A stretch of DNA of 64,000 bases. Origin: Excoecaria cochinchinensis. Taxonomy: Eukaryota > Streptophyta > Magnoliopsida > Malpighiales > Euphorbiaceae. Positions 46,516 to 57,200 of the stretch are shown here, one piece after another. A program made the position numbers and the translations under genes. The notes under the pieces were generated by a model. It made no database searches. It was not told the origin of the DNA and saw only the letters and a list, made by a program, of their open reading frames with translations. Each line of letters opens with the position of its first letter. Positions within the stretch are counted from its first letter, which is position 1. The stretch covers positions 17,384,001-17,448,000 of the forward strand of contig CANTUQ010000073.1 of NCBI GenBank assembly GCA_947683425.1, read 5' to 3'.

Positions 46516-46933
46516 CACGGGCTCTTTTCCCGTGCAGGTGGCAGGTTTGGTTCGGTTCGAGTCGCGCGTCTGCAGGGTCGGCCACATTGGAGTTAGAAGT
46601 GTTATGTTATCCTGTTCAGCTTCTGTATTTTGATTTCTGTAATTTGTAGCCTTTGGTTATGTAAGGATCTTATTGTAATTAAGTTTCAGTTATTTCTCCG
46701 CTTTATGCTTCCGCTGAATGATCATATGTATGCATGTGTATATGTTTCGGCTTAGTGCCTACGTGTGTGTGAGTTAATGTATGTCCAGTTTTGCTTCTTA
46801 AGATAAGTTTTTAATTTCCCGTGTTTTTGCATGAACGTATGCTTTCGCTTAGCGTATGTGTGCATGTGTGTGAATGAGCGTCGGTAGCGCACTCGCGTCC
46901 TTCCAACGGGGACGTAGGGGGTGTTACAATTAG

Positions 46934-46945
46934 TGGTATCAGAGC
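46934..46945 (+). promoter_or_regulatory. Primer binding site of element F (tRNA-iMet)
   Basis: TGGTATCAGAGC, five bases after the 5' LTR end, identical to that of E. Confidence 0.93.
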
Positions 46946-47055
46946 GCCGGTTTGGTGGTTCTAGGCGTGTTGTTTGTTATGTGTCGTGTCTTTGCATGTG
47001 AGTTAGTTTGTGTCGTGGCCTAATGCAGATGTGTCGTGTCTTGTGTCATGTTTAG

Positions 47056-47220
47056 ATGGAGTCTAATCCTAGTGAGAATGTGGGCGAGACAATGGAATGT
47101 GTGAACCAAGTTAGTGCTGATCAGAGTGTTTCTGAGTATCCTTTGGTTGAGGATTTCGGTCCTGTTTTCGATGATAGGACGTTAGTGCTAGGGTCTTTGG
47201 ATTTTGTAAGAATTTGGTAG
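47056..47220 (+). pseudogene. gag N-terminal remnant of element F (54 aa)
   Basis: The frame starts MESNPSENVGETMECVNQ and follows the first 50 residues of the E protein (28660-) up to LVLGS. It then diverges and stops at TAG 47218-47220. Capsid and zinc knuckles are gone. It lies 111 bases after the PBS. It is a deletion relic of a Tekay-type gag; no function is expected. Confidence 0.75.
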
Positions 47221-47907
47221 TACTCTTTATACCTGTCAGCTATCTCCCGAAAAAGTATTTGAATAAAAAGCATATTGAATCATGGGGATGGGATAAAGTG
47301 CATCATTATAGCATCAATTGCATTTCTTCTGCATCACTCTGCATACATGAGCCATCGCATTCTCATTGCATTATCATCCCTTTGACCATACATGAGAAAA
47401 ATTCGCATATGTGTTTTGATTGAGAGAAAGTTGACAGAGTGTACTGGAGTATTTGATGTTATGACTAAGGGTGACAAGTGATGAGTATATCAACTGTTAA
47501 GGAAAGTGTCCTGTGTTTGGTTAAGTTGAGTGAAAAGAGTATTTCGGAATCTTATACAGTGAATGTAAAATGATTTTTGGGGTTTGATAGATGTATTGTT
47601 AGTAAGAGGAAATAGCATGTATGACAGACATCTTTGAAGTATTAAAAGAATATGTATAGCTGTCGGCGAAAGTCGGGTGGTTTATACGTGAAGTGTTTGT
47701 GCTTTGGTTTCTGATCTGCAGTTGAGTAAGGATTATCTTGCTGAACGTGTTTGATTCGGATGTAAGGAAGTGATTTAAGAGTATAGCGGTGGTTATAAGT
47801 GTAAGCAAGTGAATAGTTTGGAAGTGAAGTGTATGAGTTTGGCGGTGACTTGGAATGTGGTGTTGAGAATTCTTCCGGTGTAAGCGAATTTTGAGGACGA
47901 AATTCTT
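47221..47907 (+). other. Non-coding interior of element F
   Basis: About 690 bp with no domain that I recognise. Near 47300-47370 there are GCAT-rich short repeats (GCATTTCTTCTGCATCA, CTGCATACATGAGCC). The last 50 bases (GAGGACGAAATTCTTTTAG) align with the pol end of element A, showing an internal deletion. Confidence 0.6.
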
Positions 47908-47922
47908 TTAGGAGGGAAGAGT
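47908..47922 (+). promoter_or_regulatory. Polypurine tract of element F
   Basis: AGGAGGGAAGAG directly before the TGTCACACACC of the 3' LTR. Confidence 0.8.
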
Positions 47923-50900
47923 TGTCACACACCAAATCGGGCCTAGTTGGATTTTGCAAGCTAAGTCGGATAAGTGAAGGGTATTTCGGTAATTTGTGTA
48001 TGAAGATTTTGGATAATTAGGATTTAATTGCAAAGTAAATAATTAATTATGTTAAGAGGGGAAAATTATAAGGTGTGCATGTGTGTATGGATGTAGGGTG
48101 TTTATTGTGGTTTGATCTAGTGGTTTGTGTGTTTGGTACTATGGATGTAAGATATTTTGATGAAGGTTTATCTAGTGAGGTGGATGCATGGTAACAAGGA
48201 TGTAAGTGTGTTATAAGAAATGATAATATGTGGATGGTGTATGGTGCAAGGAGTGATTAAGTCTTAAGTGGATTGTTGGGTCCTATAGTGACTTGACACA
48301 TGGAAGGGGTAGATAGGAGCATTGAATGAAGAGTGAGGAAAGGAGAGAGGAAAGAAAAGGGCAGATTTTCTACTCTTTCCTCGCCTCTCTCTCTTCTCTC
48401 TTTTCCTTTTCTTTCATTTTTCTGCTCTAGTTACTCTATTATGTGTGCTCAACGTGGGTTTTCAAGATTGGAGTTGGATTTCTAAGTTGTGAGCTGAGTT
48501 CAAGAGGTAAGATCATGGGTATTTGTGGCTTCTTCTTCTTCTTCTTTTTCTCCTGCGTTTTCTGGGTTGTGAAAGGGGTTCTCATGGTTCGATATTGCAT
48601 TTTGGCTGGGCTTTGTACAAGAATTGGAGGAAGGAAGAAAGAGAGAAGGGCAAAGAGAAGGTGAAGATGGGGTTTTGAAGCTTCAAAGAAATTAGGTTTG
48701 GGAGCTATGTGTGATATGATCTTGATGTATAAATGATGCATGATTAGGTATTGGATAATTTTGCATGATTTTTGGATGTGTTAGACTGTTCATATAACTT
48801 TTGGTGTGTAAAGTATGATTTTGGGGAAATTCTGTTTAGTTTTTGCCAGACCTTTGTGTATTGTTTTTGTCATAAGTAGAGTTATAGACCTCCAAATTGA
48901 GTAATTCCAGTGCCATTTGAAAGCTAAGACATAGATCTAAAATTTTTTCTGAAGGTCAGGAAGCCAGTTCTGGCTCTAATACCCTTGAATAAGTTCAAAT
49001 CTGAAGTGTCTCTGGTTGGGTCGGGTTACTGGAACAGTGTAGATGGTTTAGCTCATATCTTGAGCTACAAATGTCCTTTTGATCTGACATTTGTTGCTTT
49101 TGAACATTAACATCCTAGGAAAGATTTGTGAAGAAGGAAGTTGTTCCTAAAAATGTAGTTTAGAAGTCGGTTTAGGCTGAACAAAAATGTGTAGTGCAGT
49201 AGTCCTGATTTCTAGCTTCTGTGTTGCAAAATTTTTGTAGGTTACGGTGGTAAGCAAATTCATTACCACCGTGACATATGAAAAATTCTGGGCAGAATGC
49301 TTAGTTTGGACCTCACGGTGGTAACCAAATTCATTACCACCGTGACCCCTTCTGTCTTGACCATTTTATGTGTTTTTCTTCCCGAATTGAACCCGCTTTC
49401 CATCGAAACTTCCTAGGATCCATCCGATGCATGTTTAGGACTATTAAATAAGTATAATAATAGTGATCACTTGGAAAATAAATGTGAATAGGATTAAGAT
49501 TAATACAAACTAATAAAATAATTAGGTGTAATTGTATGATTAGAATCTAGTCAAGTTAAATGACATTTAAGGGTTGTAATACCTTAATCTTTATGAGCTT
49601 GTGTAACATGATTAAGTAAGCATAATTATGAGTTGAGAATAAGTTAAAGACATTTAAAGGATATCGAATGAAGTGGGGGTTCCTTATTGTAATTTATTGA
49701 TGATGGTTGTTGTGGGTGGTATCGTATATTGCCATCTGAAATTGAGTGAGTTATGAATGCCAATCTTATGGTTGTTCATCATGAGCATGTGATATTGAAT
49801 GTGAAATGTATTATGCATATCTGTATTTATGATCCTTCTCTACGAATATTATGTTATGCTTAAGTGTAAATTGTACCATTGCTTGATTAAGACTTTGCAT
49901 TGTTAAGTGTTAGCATGAATTATAGTATACGCTTTCCAATATGAATTGTGTGATGCATGACTCATTTTATGAACATATTTATGTGTCCATTGTACTCTGG
50001 TTTATGCATGATAATATATCTATATCTATTTATGCATGATGCGACTCGAAACGTGAATTCTTTTACGCATGACCTATGAGAGTCAGTCTAGTGGATAGTT
50101 AGGCATGCCTAATAGAGTCTTATAGCTGCAGCCCTCAGTTCTGTTTGGACCCCGATCAGGTCCCCGTTTGGTTCCTCGCGAACCCTTTATGTGAAAGGAT
50201 CTTATTTAAGGTCCCCTTTGGAAATGTTTTGTGAAAGTTAAAAGTATCTGATTTATCGGCTCGTACCCGTAAAGTACTGTCTGTATCGGCTAGTACCCGT
50301 AAAGTACTGTCCGTATACTCGTTATCCACTATTTTGAGTCAGCAGGTATTCTGTCTGTTTTGCCTAATATGAACAAGAGAATGTGATATTCGATTAAGCA
50401 TGATTCGGGACATGTGAATCGGTTATGTATCCGAATGTGATTATGAATCTCTGAATGGGTTAAGTACAACCTAAACATGTGAATTGGACATATTTATCTG
50501 CATATATGGGTATATGCATAACATATTGTGAATGTATGGTATGCCAACGGTTGTGAATATAGGTACGGGAATTAAGATGTGCGTGACTGTGACCATAATC
50601 TTTTGAATGCCATGAATTCGATTAGTTATGTTTATAAGAATATGAATTAATAGGTTTTGAATGCTATGATTAGTAAGCATGTGCACAAACGTGATTTTGT
50701 ACTTTTGACGGTTATAGTGAATTATGTGAATCAAGATACGTAATGAATGTGCTCTTGACCTTGGAATGTTATATATATTGTGTTATGTTACGTGCCTCCT
50801 CTCTCTAGTTTTCCTATTGTAGTGATTTCAGCCTGTGGTCATGTATTTACATTTCAAGGCATGATAAAAGTATGTTTAGTTAACTAGCGTTCTCGGCATG

Positions 50901-51775
50901 ATAGTTGGGTGCGTATTGCCTGATAATTGTATTGCATGTAAATGGGTTTTCCGTTAAATGCATGAGTACTTGGCGTGATAGTCGTATGTGTATTATCTCT
51001 CGTGACTGTGCACGGTAGGGTACTGACACTTGATGCCCCGGTAACTATATGCATGAGAGTTTGTATGTAGTTTTACATGAATATTTGTATCTACTGTGAT
51101 CCCTTATCTGCTAGGGGCTTTGCTTAATATGATATAAGAGTGTAATATTTGAACGAATAGGATATTGAGACGAGCACTCAGGTAATATGTATAAGTATGT
51201 GTATATGAACTTTTGAATGCAGGGCTTTCCTATGCAGGCTTGTTTATCCATTTGTTGTGATTATTTGCATATGCTATTTGTGTATGTAACTTGTTCTGGC
51301 GACCATTGTGAATGGCCGTCCATCTTGCTTGTGTGTTCTCCCCACTAAGCATTTATCGCTTAGCACGGGCTCTTTTCCCGTGCAGGTGGCAGGTTTGGTT
51401 CGGTTCGAGTCGCGCGTCTGCAGGGTCGGCCACATAGGAGTTAGAAGTGTTATGTTATCCTGTTCAGCTTCTGTATTTTGATTTCTGTAATTTGTAGCCT
51501 TTGGTTATGTAAGGATCTTATTGTAATTAAGTTTTAGTTATTTCTCCGCTTTATGCTTCCACTGAATGATCATATGTATGCATGTGTATATGTTTCGGCT
51601 TAGTGCCTGCGTGTGTGTGAGTTAATGTATGTCCAGTTTTGCTTCTCAAGATAGTTTTTAATTTCTCGTGTTTTTGCATGAACGTATGCTTTCGCTTAGT
51701 GTATGTGTGCATGTGTGTGAATGAGCGTCGGTAGCGCACCCGCGTCCTTCCAACGGGGACGTAGGGGGTGTTACA
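47923..51775 (+). repeat. 3' LTR of element F (3,853 bp)
   Basis: Colinear with the 5' LTR except for the nested Tat LTR. Palindromes at 49242-49274 and 49313-49345, hairpin at 51345-51363. The leader intron runs from CAAGAG|GTAAG near 48507. Confidence 0.92.
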
Positions 51776-51928
51776 TCCAGAGCCTCAAGGAATGGTCGAG
51801 AAATGAAGCGGCTAGCTCGAAATTGTACCTGAGCCAGCGCTTCATATATCTGTCTGGACTCGGCATTCATCCAAGCTGGGGCCTGAGGCTCAGGCTGATC
51901 ATGCGGAGAATATCGTCACGGTGGCATC

Positions 51929-52603
51929 CTGCAAATAAGGTAAACAGTTAGCTTGACATCGTAGAAATAAATGGACCTTATTTAGGCAATGATAAAAATT
52001 TAGGCGGCATTCTGGCTGGATATGCCTAAACCAAAAAGATTTAAATAATTTGGGCAGCACCCCGACAAAGATGTGCCCAACCTCCTACATAATAAAAAGG
52101 AAATAAAAGGGAACAGGCCTCAGGCCCCAAGTAACAATACAAGATATTTACATTTGCTAAAAAATTTTTGGCAGTACCCCAGCAAGGATGTGCCCAACCT
52201 CCTGCATAAACAAGGAAATAAAAGGGAATAGGCCTCAGGCCCCAAGCAACACTGCAAGATATTCACATTTGCTTTCTAATTCTTAAGTTACTGGCTTCAA
52301 TGCATATGAATTCCTAAGACCATACTTATGCATCTAACATTAATTATTCTCAAAACGGCATACATTCATGCATTTTATGTCCACTACAAGAAACTACATC
52401 CTATTCACTCTACATATTAATTCATGAACAATGTCAACCATCATTAACTAACAAGGCCACTAATTACCTTAATTCAAAAAGAAAAAAGAAAAAATTACCT
52501 TGCTCATAATAAAATAAACAAATGAATAAATAAAAGAAGAAAAATCACCTTGCTCATAATAAAATAAACAAATGAATAAAAAAAATGGGAGGATTTTACT
52601 AAC
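51929..52603 (-). other. Tat2 5'-UTR intron of the sense accessory ORF (675 bp)
   Basis: Minus-strand donor TTCCAG|GTTAGT (52603) and acceptor TTATTTGCAG (51929). The acceptor lies one base before the ATG, exactly as in Tat1. Short repeats near 52000-52260 share AAGGAAATAAAAGGGAA and GGCCTCAGGCCCCAAG. Confidence 0.65.
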
Positions 52604-53101
52604 CTGGAAGCCGAGACTCAATGAAGAAGTAAAAACTGAAAACTGGTGTCAAAAAGTGTAACTGAGAAGACAAAAACAAGAGCAAACCGCAAAAGTAAAG
52701 GAAAAGGTGTCGGTGTGAAGAAGGAGGAAAAGAAAAGTGGCTCCCCGTCGGTACTCGCGTCTTTATATAGAATTTAAGTGCCGATGGGCTTTCTGTACAT
52801 ATAGCGACCGACGAGAATTCCGTCTATCTATCCAGATTCCGCTTTTAACCCTCATTAATTACCTAATTAATGCGCGTGATATGCACGATGCAAAACCTGC
52901 CAGGTGGACAAGTACAGACGGGTTCACCGTCTGATTATAGGGATGAGCTAGATGTCTGTAAGCCAAATCTATAAAACCCAACCTTTTTCTTGGATTTCAT
53001 GCCTCTTCCTTATTTTAGCTTCATAATAGGCTCTTTTCTCTAGTTTTTCCCTTTTTTCCTCCTTTATTCCCCTTAGCAACTGTGACTTTAGCTGTTGAGC
53101 C
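52604..53101. promoter_or_regulatory. Tat2 divergent promoter between the two accessory ORFs
   Basis: A minus TATATAAA (plus 52762-52769) serves the sense accessory ORF. A plus TATAAAA (52970-52976) lies 125 bp before the antisense ORF start. After the plus TATA both copies share a CTTGGATTT stretch. Between the boxes lie GACGGG-type short inverted pairs (52805-52940). Confidence 0.65.
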
Positions 53102-54453
53102 ATGAATTCTCCTTTTCTTTCCAAAATGTACCGTATCTTAGACGATGCTCAAATTTGGGAACACAGCACTCTTGCCCCCCTTTCTGGACTGAGGTTTTTA
53201 CGAAGATTCAAGATAGACTACAACCTTCTTTTGGCTGTGACCCACTTCTGGGATCCTTGTTTTTATGTTTTCAGGTTCACCTATCAGGAAATATGCCGCC
53301 TGCCTGAAGAACTTGCTGCTATCGTCGGGAGTTGGTATCCTCCTGGTGCTTTGCCCTGCGAACCCCGCTGTGGTTTGATCCAAATCCGGGATATTGCTTT
53401 GTCCTTAAGTATAGCTCCTTCTGACGCTGCTCGTCTAGTTCCTCAGGGCCCAGTATTTGCTTTGGAACCTTTGATTGAAGCAATGGATGAATTCTCCAAC
53501 ATTCCCTCATACAGCGTAAGTGTCCTCTTCCTTTTCTGCCTGATGAAGTATCTAGTCGTGACCTCAGAGGAACTGCTCGGAGACCCCCGTCTGTTTGGAA
53601 TTCTGGACGACTTTCACCGCGGGCCGACCCCTTTCCCTCTCATTCTGGCTGAGACTATCTTGGGTTTGGACTCTATTCATGCCGGGCCTACCACTTCATT
53701 CTCTGGAAGCCCCTTATTACTTCAGGTACGTCATTATTTTAAAAGGCAGTGCGTCCCTTGTGGATTTTCACACTAGCTTTTCTTAGCGGGAAGTGCGTCC
53801 TTTCGGATTTTCACACAACCCTATGCCTAATTTTTTCCTGAAGTAAATCTAACTTACTCCAGCAGCTTTTCTTTGCCTTTTATTTTATTCTCTTTGGCTT
53901 TTATTTTTTTCTTTGTTTCCTTTTTCAGATTTGGTTGCAGGAGAAATTGAAGCTTTTGTCAGAGCCACCTCCTAGAGTCATTAATCAGTACTCTGCGAAG
54001 TGTTTTCTTCCTTGTCGGCGTCTGTACTTACCTGGGACCCCTGACGAGGGCATTACCAGATTCAGTGAGATATCAGATGAGGGTATTAGCTTCACGCATG
54101 CTTGGCTTCCCTTGTCCAGTGCAGTTATTGATGGGTCTTCAGGATGCGTTCCCCTATGTGGGCTTCACGAGGCAACTTTCTACATTACGGCTCGTTGCTC
54201 CCGTCAACTTGGAGTGACTCAGGATGTGGTGAGACTCCCTCTATCCTTTCGAGGTGGAGTCCTTTCTGCGGCTTTTGCCTCCCGCTATCATGAGCTCTGG
54301 AGCCAACTTCCATTGAAGACTATCATTCCTTCATTTGGGAACCATTCGGTTATTTCTACCGGTGCGTACAAGGGATGGATACTTAGCCCGGCGTCTGATA
54401 ACCGAACACGGCGACTGAGGCACTTGGCTAGCGAGGGTAGTAGTAGGGCATAG
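53102..54453 (+). CDS. Tat2 antisense ORF with a plant-mobile-domain-like fold (382 aa, one intron)
   Basis: Exon 1 (53102-53725, 208 codons) ends at TTCAG|GTACGT. A 203-bp intron ends TTTTTCAG at 53928. Exon 2 (53929-54453) keeps the frame and ends at TAG. The joined protein of 382 aa has no internal stop. Residues 33-75 (FLRRF...LLLAV-x-HFWDP...FRF-x-YQE...PEEL-AAIVG) match the style of the plant mobile domain (MAIN-like, DUF7745-type) also found in Tat elements. The C-terminal half has GCVPLCGLHEA and SRYHELW. It is antisense to pol, with its own TATA box. Grande elements carry an antisense accessory gene in the same place, coding for a nuclear protein. Its function here is unknown. The family call is by eye. 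Confidence 0.7.
53726..53928 (+). other. Intron of the Tat2 antisense ORF (203 bp)
   Basis: GTACGT donor, T-rich tract, TTTTTCAG acceptor, phase 0. It aligns with the Tat1 intron (shared GGATTTTCACACTA and CCCTATGCCTAA stretches). Confidence 0.75.
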
Positions 54454-54699
54454 TTTAGCTTTGCATGTATTTTGAGCAGTATGTCTCTTTTTAAAGCAGA
54501 ATTGGACAATAATGTAAATGAATAAATCAAATCTTATTTCATTTCACAAAATTGTGTACATTTCAGTATGATTTCAAAATACCTGATCATTTTGGTACCG
54601 ATTCAATTATGCAAGATTACATTCAAACATGGAACCGAATCTTGACAGCATCAAACTCCTATCTCCAATCAGCCCTCTCGGGTTTTCATGATTGGATAT

Positions 54700-55371
54700 T
54701 TTCTCTCAAGCCTCTAATTTTTGCCCAGGATGCCTTTTTTTGATTTTTACCCTGACAAGGCGCCCAATTTTAGCAAGGCCGCCTTTTTTCGGTTTTCGAC
54801 CCGCGGGGCTTTTATTCTCTTCTTTTGATTTTGGTCTTTAGCCATGGAACCTTTTGAGTCTATCGACATTGATCGGTTCCTTGAATTCATTACCATCGCT
54901 ATCCGATAAGATTGCGGCTCCTTTGGACAACAGCTTCTTGAGGATAAACGGCCCTTCCCAAGTTGGTCTAAATTTTCCCCTGATATCCGGTACACCTAGC
55001 CTCATCTGTTTGAACACCAAATCCCCCTCCTTCAGCGGATGCTTTTTCACCTTTTTTCCAAATGATCTGGCTAGCCTCTTCTGATAGATCTGATTATGAT
55101 AGTAAGCTTTCAGCCTACTCTCATCCGATAAGTTCAAATGTTGTAACCTCTGTTGTGCCCATTCGGCCTCCGGAATCTGAGCTTCCATGATTACTCTCAG
55201 CGATTTGAGCTCTACCTCGACTGGCAGCACTGCCTCTATCCCATAAACCAGAGAACAGGGTTTAGCGCCTATAGATGTTCTCATCGTCGTTCTGTAACCC
55301 CACAGTGCAAAGGGGAGCTTCTCTGCCCAGTCTTTGTAGGTTTGGACCATCTTGGCTAGGATCTTCTTCAC
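54700..55371 (-). pseudogene. Tat2 integrase C-terminal part and pol tail
   Basis: The open minus frame 55371-54838 starts at MKKILAKMVQTYKDWAEKLP, just after the catalytic glutamate region. It shows LWGYRTT, the LVYGIEAVLPVEVE block, LKAYYHNQIYQKRLARSF, and the C-terminal GKFRPTWEGPFILKKLLSKG block (GPF-type fold). It ends GNEFKEPINVDRLKRFHG at 54838, followed by a stop and a basic tail readable to about 54700. This is the domain order expected for Tat integrase; there is no chromodomain. Confidence 0.85.
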
Positions 55372-55737
55372 ATTCTTATTGGCGGCCTCTACTGCCCCGT
55401 TAGCTTGCGGTCAATAGGGGGAGGATTTATGGTGCTCGATTCCGTACTTCTCAAGAAGTTTCCTGGTTTTCCCCATGAACTGCACCCCGTTATCAAACAC
55501 TATGTGATGTGGGAGGCCGTATCTGCAGATCAGCTTTCTTTCAATGAACCTGGCCATGTCTCTTGCGTCGATCTTCTTAAAGGACTCCGCCTCTACCCAT
55601 TTTGTAAAATAGTCGATTGTGACTATTATGTATCTATGCCCGTTGGATGCCGTAGGGCAGATCTGTTCAATAATGTCTATTCCCCAAGCAGCAAATGGCC
55701 AAGGTGTTGTTAGGCTATGTAGCTGTGACACTGGCAA
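55372..55737 (-). pseudogene. Tat2 integrase catalytic core
   Basis: The minus frame 55737-55411 holds WPFAAWGIDIIE (first Asp), IIVTIDYFTKWVEAE, and HHIVFDNGVQF (second Asp). It closes at a TGA near 55411; directly beyond it QANGAVEAANKN carries the catalytic glutamate. A TAG at its N-terminal side (near 55757) separates it from the zinc module. The stop before the glutamate lies at a CpG-type site. Confidence 0.87.
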
Positions 55738-55755
55738 GTGTCTTAAATCTGTGTA

Positions 55756-56793
55756 CTATTGGCATAGCTGGCACTGCTTAACATATTTTGAGCAATCGTT
55801 ATCTATCGTAAGCCAGTAGAAGCCTTGCCTCATGATCTTTTTGGCCAATGTCAGCCCGTTCATATGGGCTCCGCATACTCCAGCGTGTGTTTCTTCCATT
55901 ACCCTCTTGGCCTCTTTTTCATCCAAACACCTCAATTGGATACTATCAGCTTGTTGTTTGTACAACATCCCATTTATGCAGATGAACTGAGTAGACAGCT
56001 TGCGAATCATTCTCTGATCCTTTTCGATAGCCTCCTTTGCAAATGTCACATTCTCTAGATAGTTCATAATGTCATGATACCACGGCTTCTCATCTGCCAC
56101 TTTTACCTCCATAACTAATTTGGATTCGAAGCTAGGTCTTTCGGAGCTATAGATCAAAACCGGCTTCATTACCACTCCTTCAGGGTTGTCCCACATTGAT
56201 ACTAACGTGGCGAGCGCATCGGCTAACTGATTCTCATCCATTGGAACGAAATGGAATGTACATACTTCAAATTGACTGCTTAGGCCCCTCAAACGCTGGA
56301 TATATGGCATTAGCCTCTCTTCTTTCACGGCCCATTCACTTCGAATTTGATTGACCACCAGGGAGGAATCACCGAACATTTCCACATTCTTTGCTCCTAA
56401 GGCTATTAAGGCCTCCAATCCAAAAATACACGCTTCACACTCAGCTTCGTTATTAGTAGCCTTGAATCTCAACTTCTTCGCCAAGGGAAGCTTCTCATCG
56501 TCCAGAGTTGTCAAAATGGCTCCTACTCCTGCTCCTTTGCTGTTTACGGCTCCATCAAAGTGCAATTTCCAACCCTGAACTCCGATGGCGGTCACATCCT
56601 CATCTGGAAAGTTAAACTTGTACGAGTCTCCTTGGATCGGGTGTTCTGCTAAAAACTTCACCACTGCACGCCCCTTGATGGTCTTACGAGTAACATACTC
56701 TACATCAAATTCTTGAAGTAACAACAACCACCTACCCATTTTCCCATGTAAGGACGGGGCCTCTTGCAAGTACCTTAAGGGATTCTGCTTCAC
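55756..56793 (-). pseudogene. Tat2 RNase H end, archaeal-type RNase H and integrase zinc module (345 codons open)
   Basis: The frame starts in the C-terminal part of the first RNase H (GRWLLLLQEFDVEYVTRK). It then carries a second RNase H of archaeal type: GWKLHFDGAVNSKGAGVGAI (Asp), NNEAECEACIFGLEALIALG (Glu) and VEMFGDSSLVVNQI (Asp), so the catalytic residues are present. It ends with the integrase zinc module (HAGVCGAHMNG and KQCQLCQ). The extra RNase H is diagnostic of the Tat lineage. The frame is intact between the stops at its two ends. Confidence 0.9.
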
Positions 56794-57183
56794 GACTGCC
56801 TGTACCTTATAGGCATGAAAGTAATGTCATAATTTCTTAGAAGCCAAGATTACTGCAAGGCAAATCTTTTCTACTTCTGTGTATTTGACCTCATAGGCCA
56901 AGAATTTCTTGTTGAGGTAGTAGACAATAAATTCCACTCAAAATTCATTCTCTTGGGCCACCATAGCACCTACGAAACTTTCTTCTATGGCCAGGTATAG
57001 GATCAGTGGCTTGACTGGCCGTAGTGGTCTCAATACCGATGGATTCAACAAGTATTCTTTGACAGTATCAAAAGCCTTCTGACAACTCTCGTTCCACACT
57101 ACTGGTTGGTCTTTTCTGAGTAGTTTGAAGATCGGTTCACAGCTCGAAGTAAGCTTAGCGATAAACCTACTGACGTATTGCAA
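56794..57183 (-). pseudogene. Tat2 RNase H, N-terminal part
   Basis: The minus frame 57183-56938 holds the RT-RNase H linker (SRFIAKLTSSCEPIFKLLRK, W-x-ESCQKAFDTVKEYL) and the start of RNase H (LILYLAIEESFVGAMVAQE), followed by a stop and YYLNKKFLAYEVKYTEVEK. The catalytic aspartate position reads YLA, so an Asp seems absent, which is usual in the first RNase H of Tat elements, where the second one is thought to take over. Confidence 0.8.
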
Positions 57184-57200
57184 CCTGCCCAGAAAGCTTC

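Larger units (their letters stand above)
41123..46928 (+). repeat. 5' LTR of element F (with nested solo Tat LTR)
   Basis: It starts TGTCACACACC and ends GGGGTGTTACA. Modules: leader intron 41706-41820, KGKEK exon (KGKEKVKMGF then stop, near 41846-41877), palindrome pair 42441-42543, GGCATGCC block near 43301, GATCAGGTCC (43351-43360), two GGCTCGTACCCGTAAAGTAC repeats (43456-43503), nested LTR 44397-46346, hairpin 46497-46515. Confidence 0.9.
41123..51775 (+). mobile_element. Element F: short-interior Tekay-like element, target duplication TCCAG
   Basis: LTRs at 41123-46928 (3,851 bp after removal of the nested Tat LTR and its duplication) and 47923-51775 (3,853 bp) enclose 994 bp. The flanks TCCAG (41118-41122 and 51776-51780) match perfectly. 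The interior has a PBS, the start of gag and a polypurine tract but no enzyme genes. It is related to E (same palindrome pair, same end GGTGTTACA, same gag start) but with distinct LTR sequence. It inserted in the Tat2 accessory ORF and later received a solo Tat-type LTR. Confidence 0.92.
39206..51927 (-). pseudogene. Tat2 sense accessory ORF (Athila ORF-1-like), split by element F
   Basis: The ATG is at 51927, one base after a splice acceptor. Codon 4 is TGA where Tat1 has an arginine codon. The frame then runs MNAESRQIYEALAQVQFRAS up to 51781, is cut by F (51775-41123), and resumes with MADEVDILIAGAGWTEFLTP (41113 downward), GYQRSDTEEGVVQFWI, MPYDHDTAKSTVLSSQALRY (40822) and a LNAAEIWSLWAMVAGQRLN block. 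A proline/glutamine-rich region with a repeated PPEPQQHQEDQ (40265-40330), a coiled-coil stretch (39763-40000, 39550-39720) and an acidic end DDDDDPEEELSDYPPL at 39206 follow. The joined length is about 688 codons with several frameshifts. The family is known from Athila/Tat 3' regions; its function is unknown. Confidence 0.65.

Noticed and set aside
53198..53510. Minus-strand ORFs opposite the Tat2 antisense ORF
   Set aside because: Shadows of the 382-aa gene; they are not kept in the Tat1 copy.
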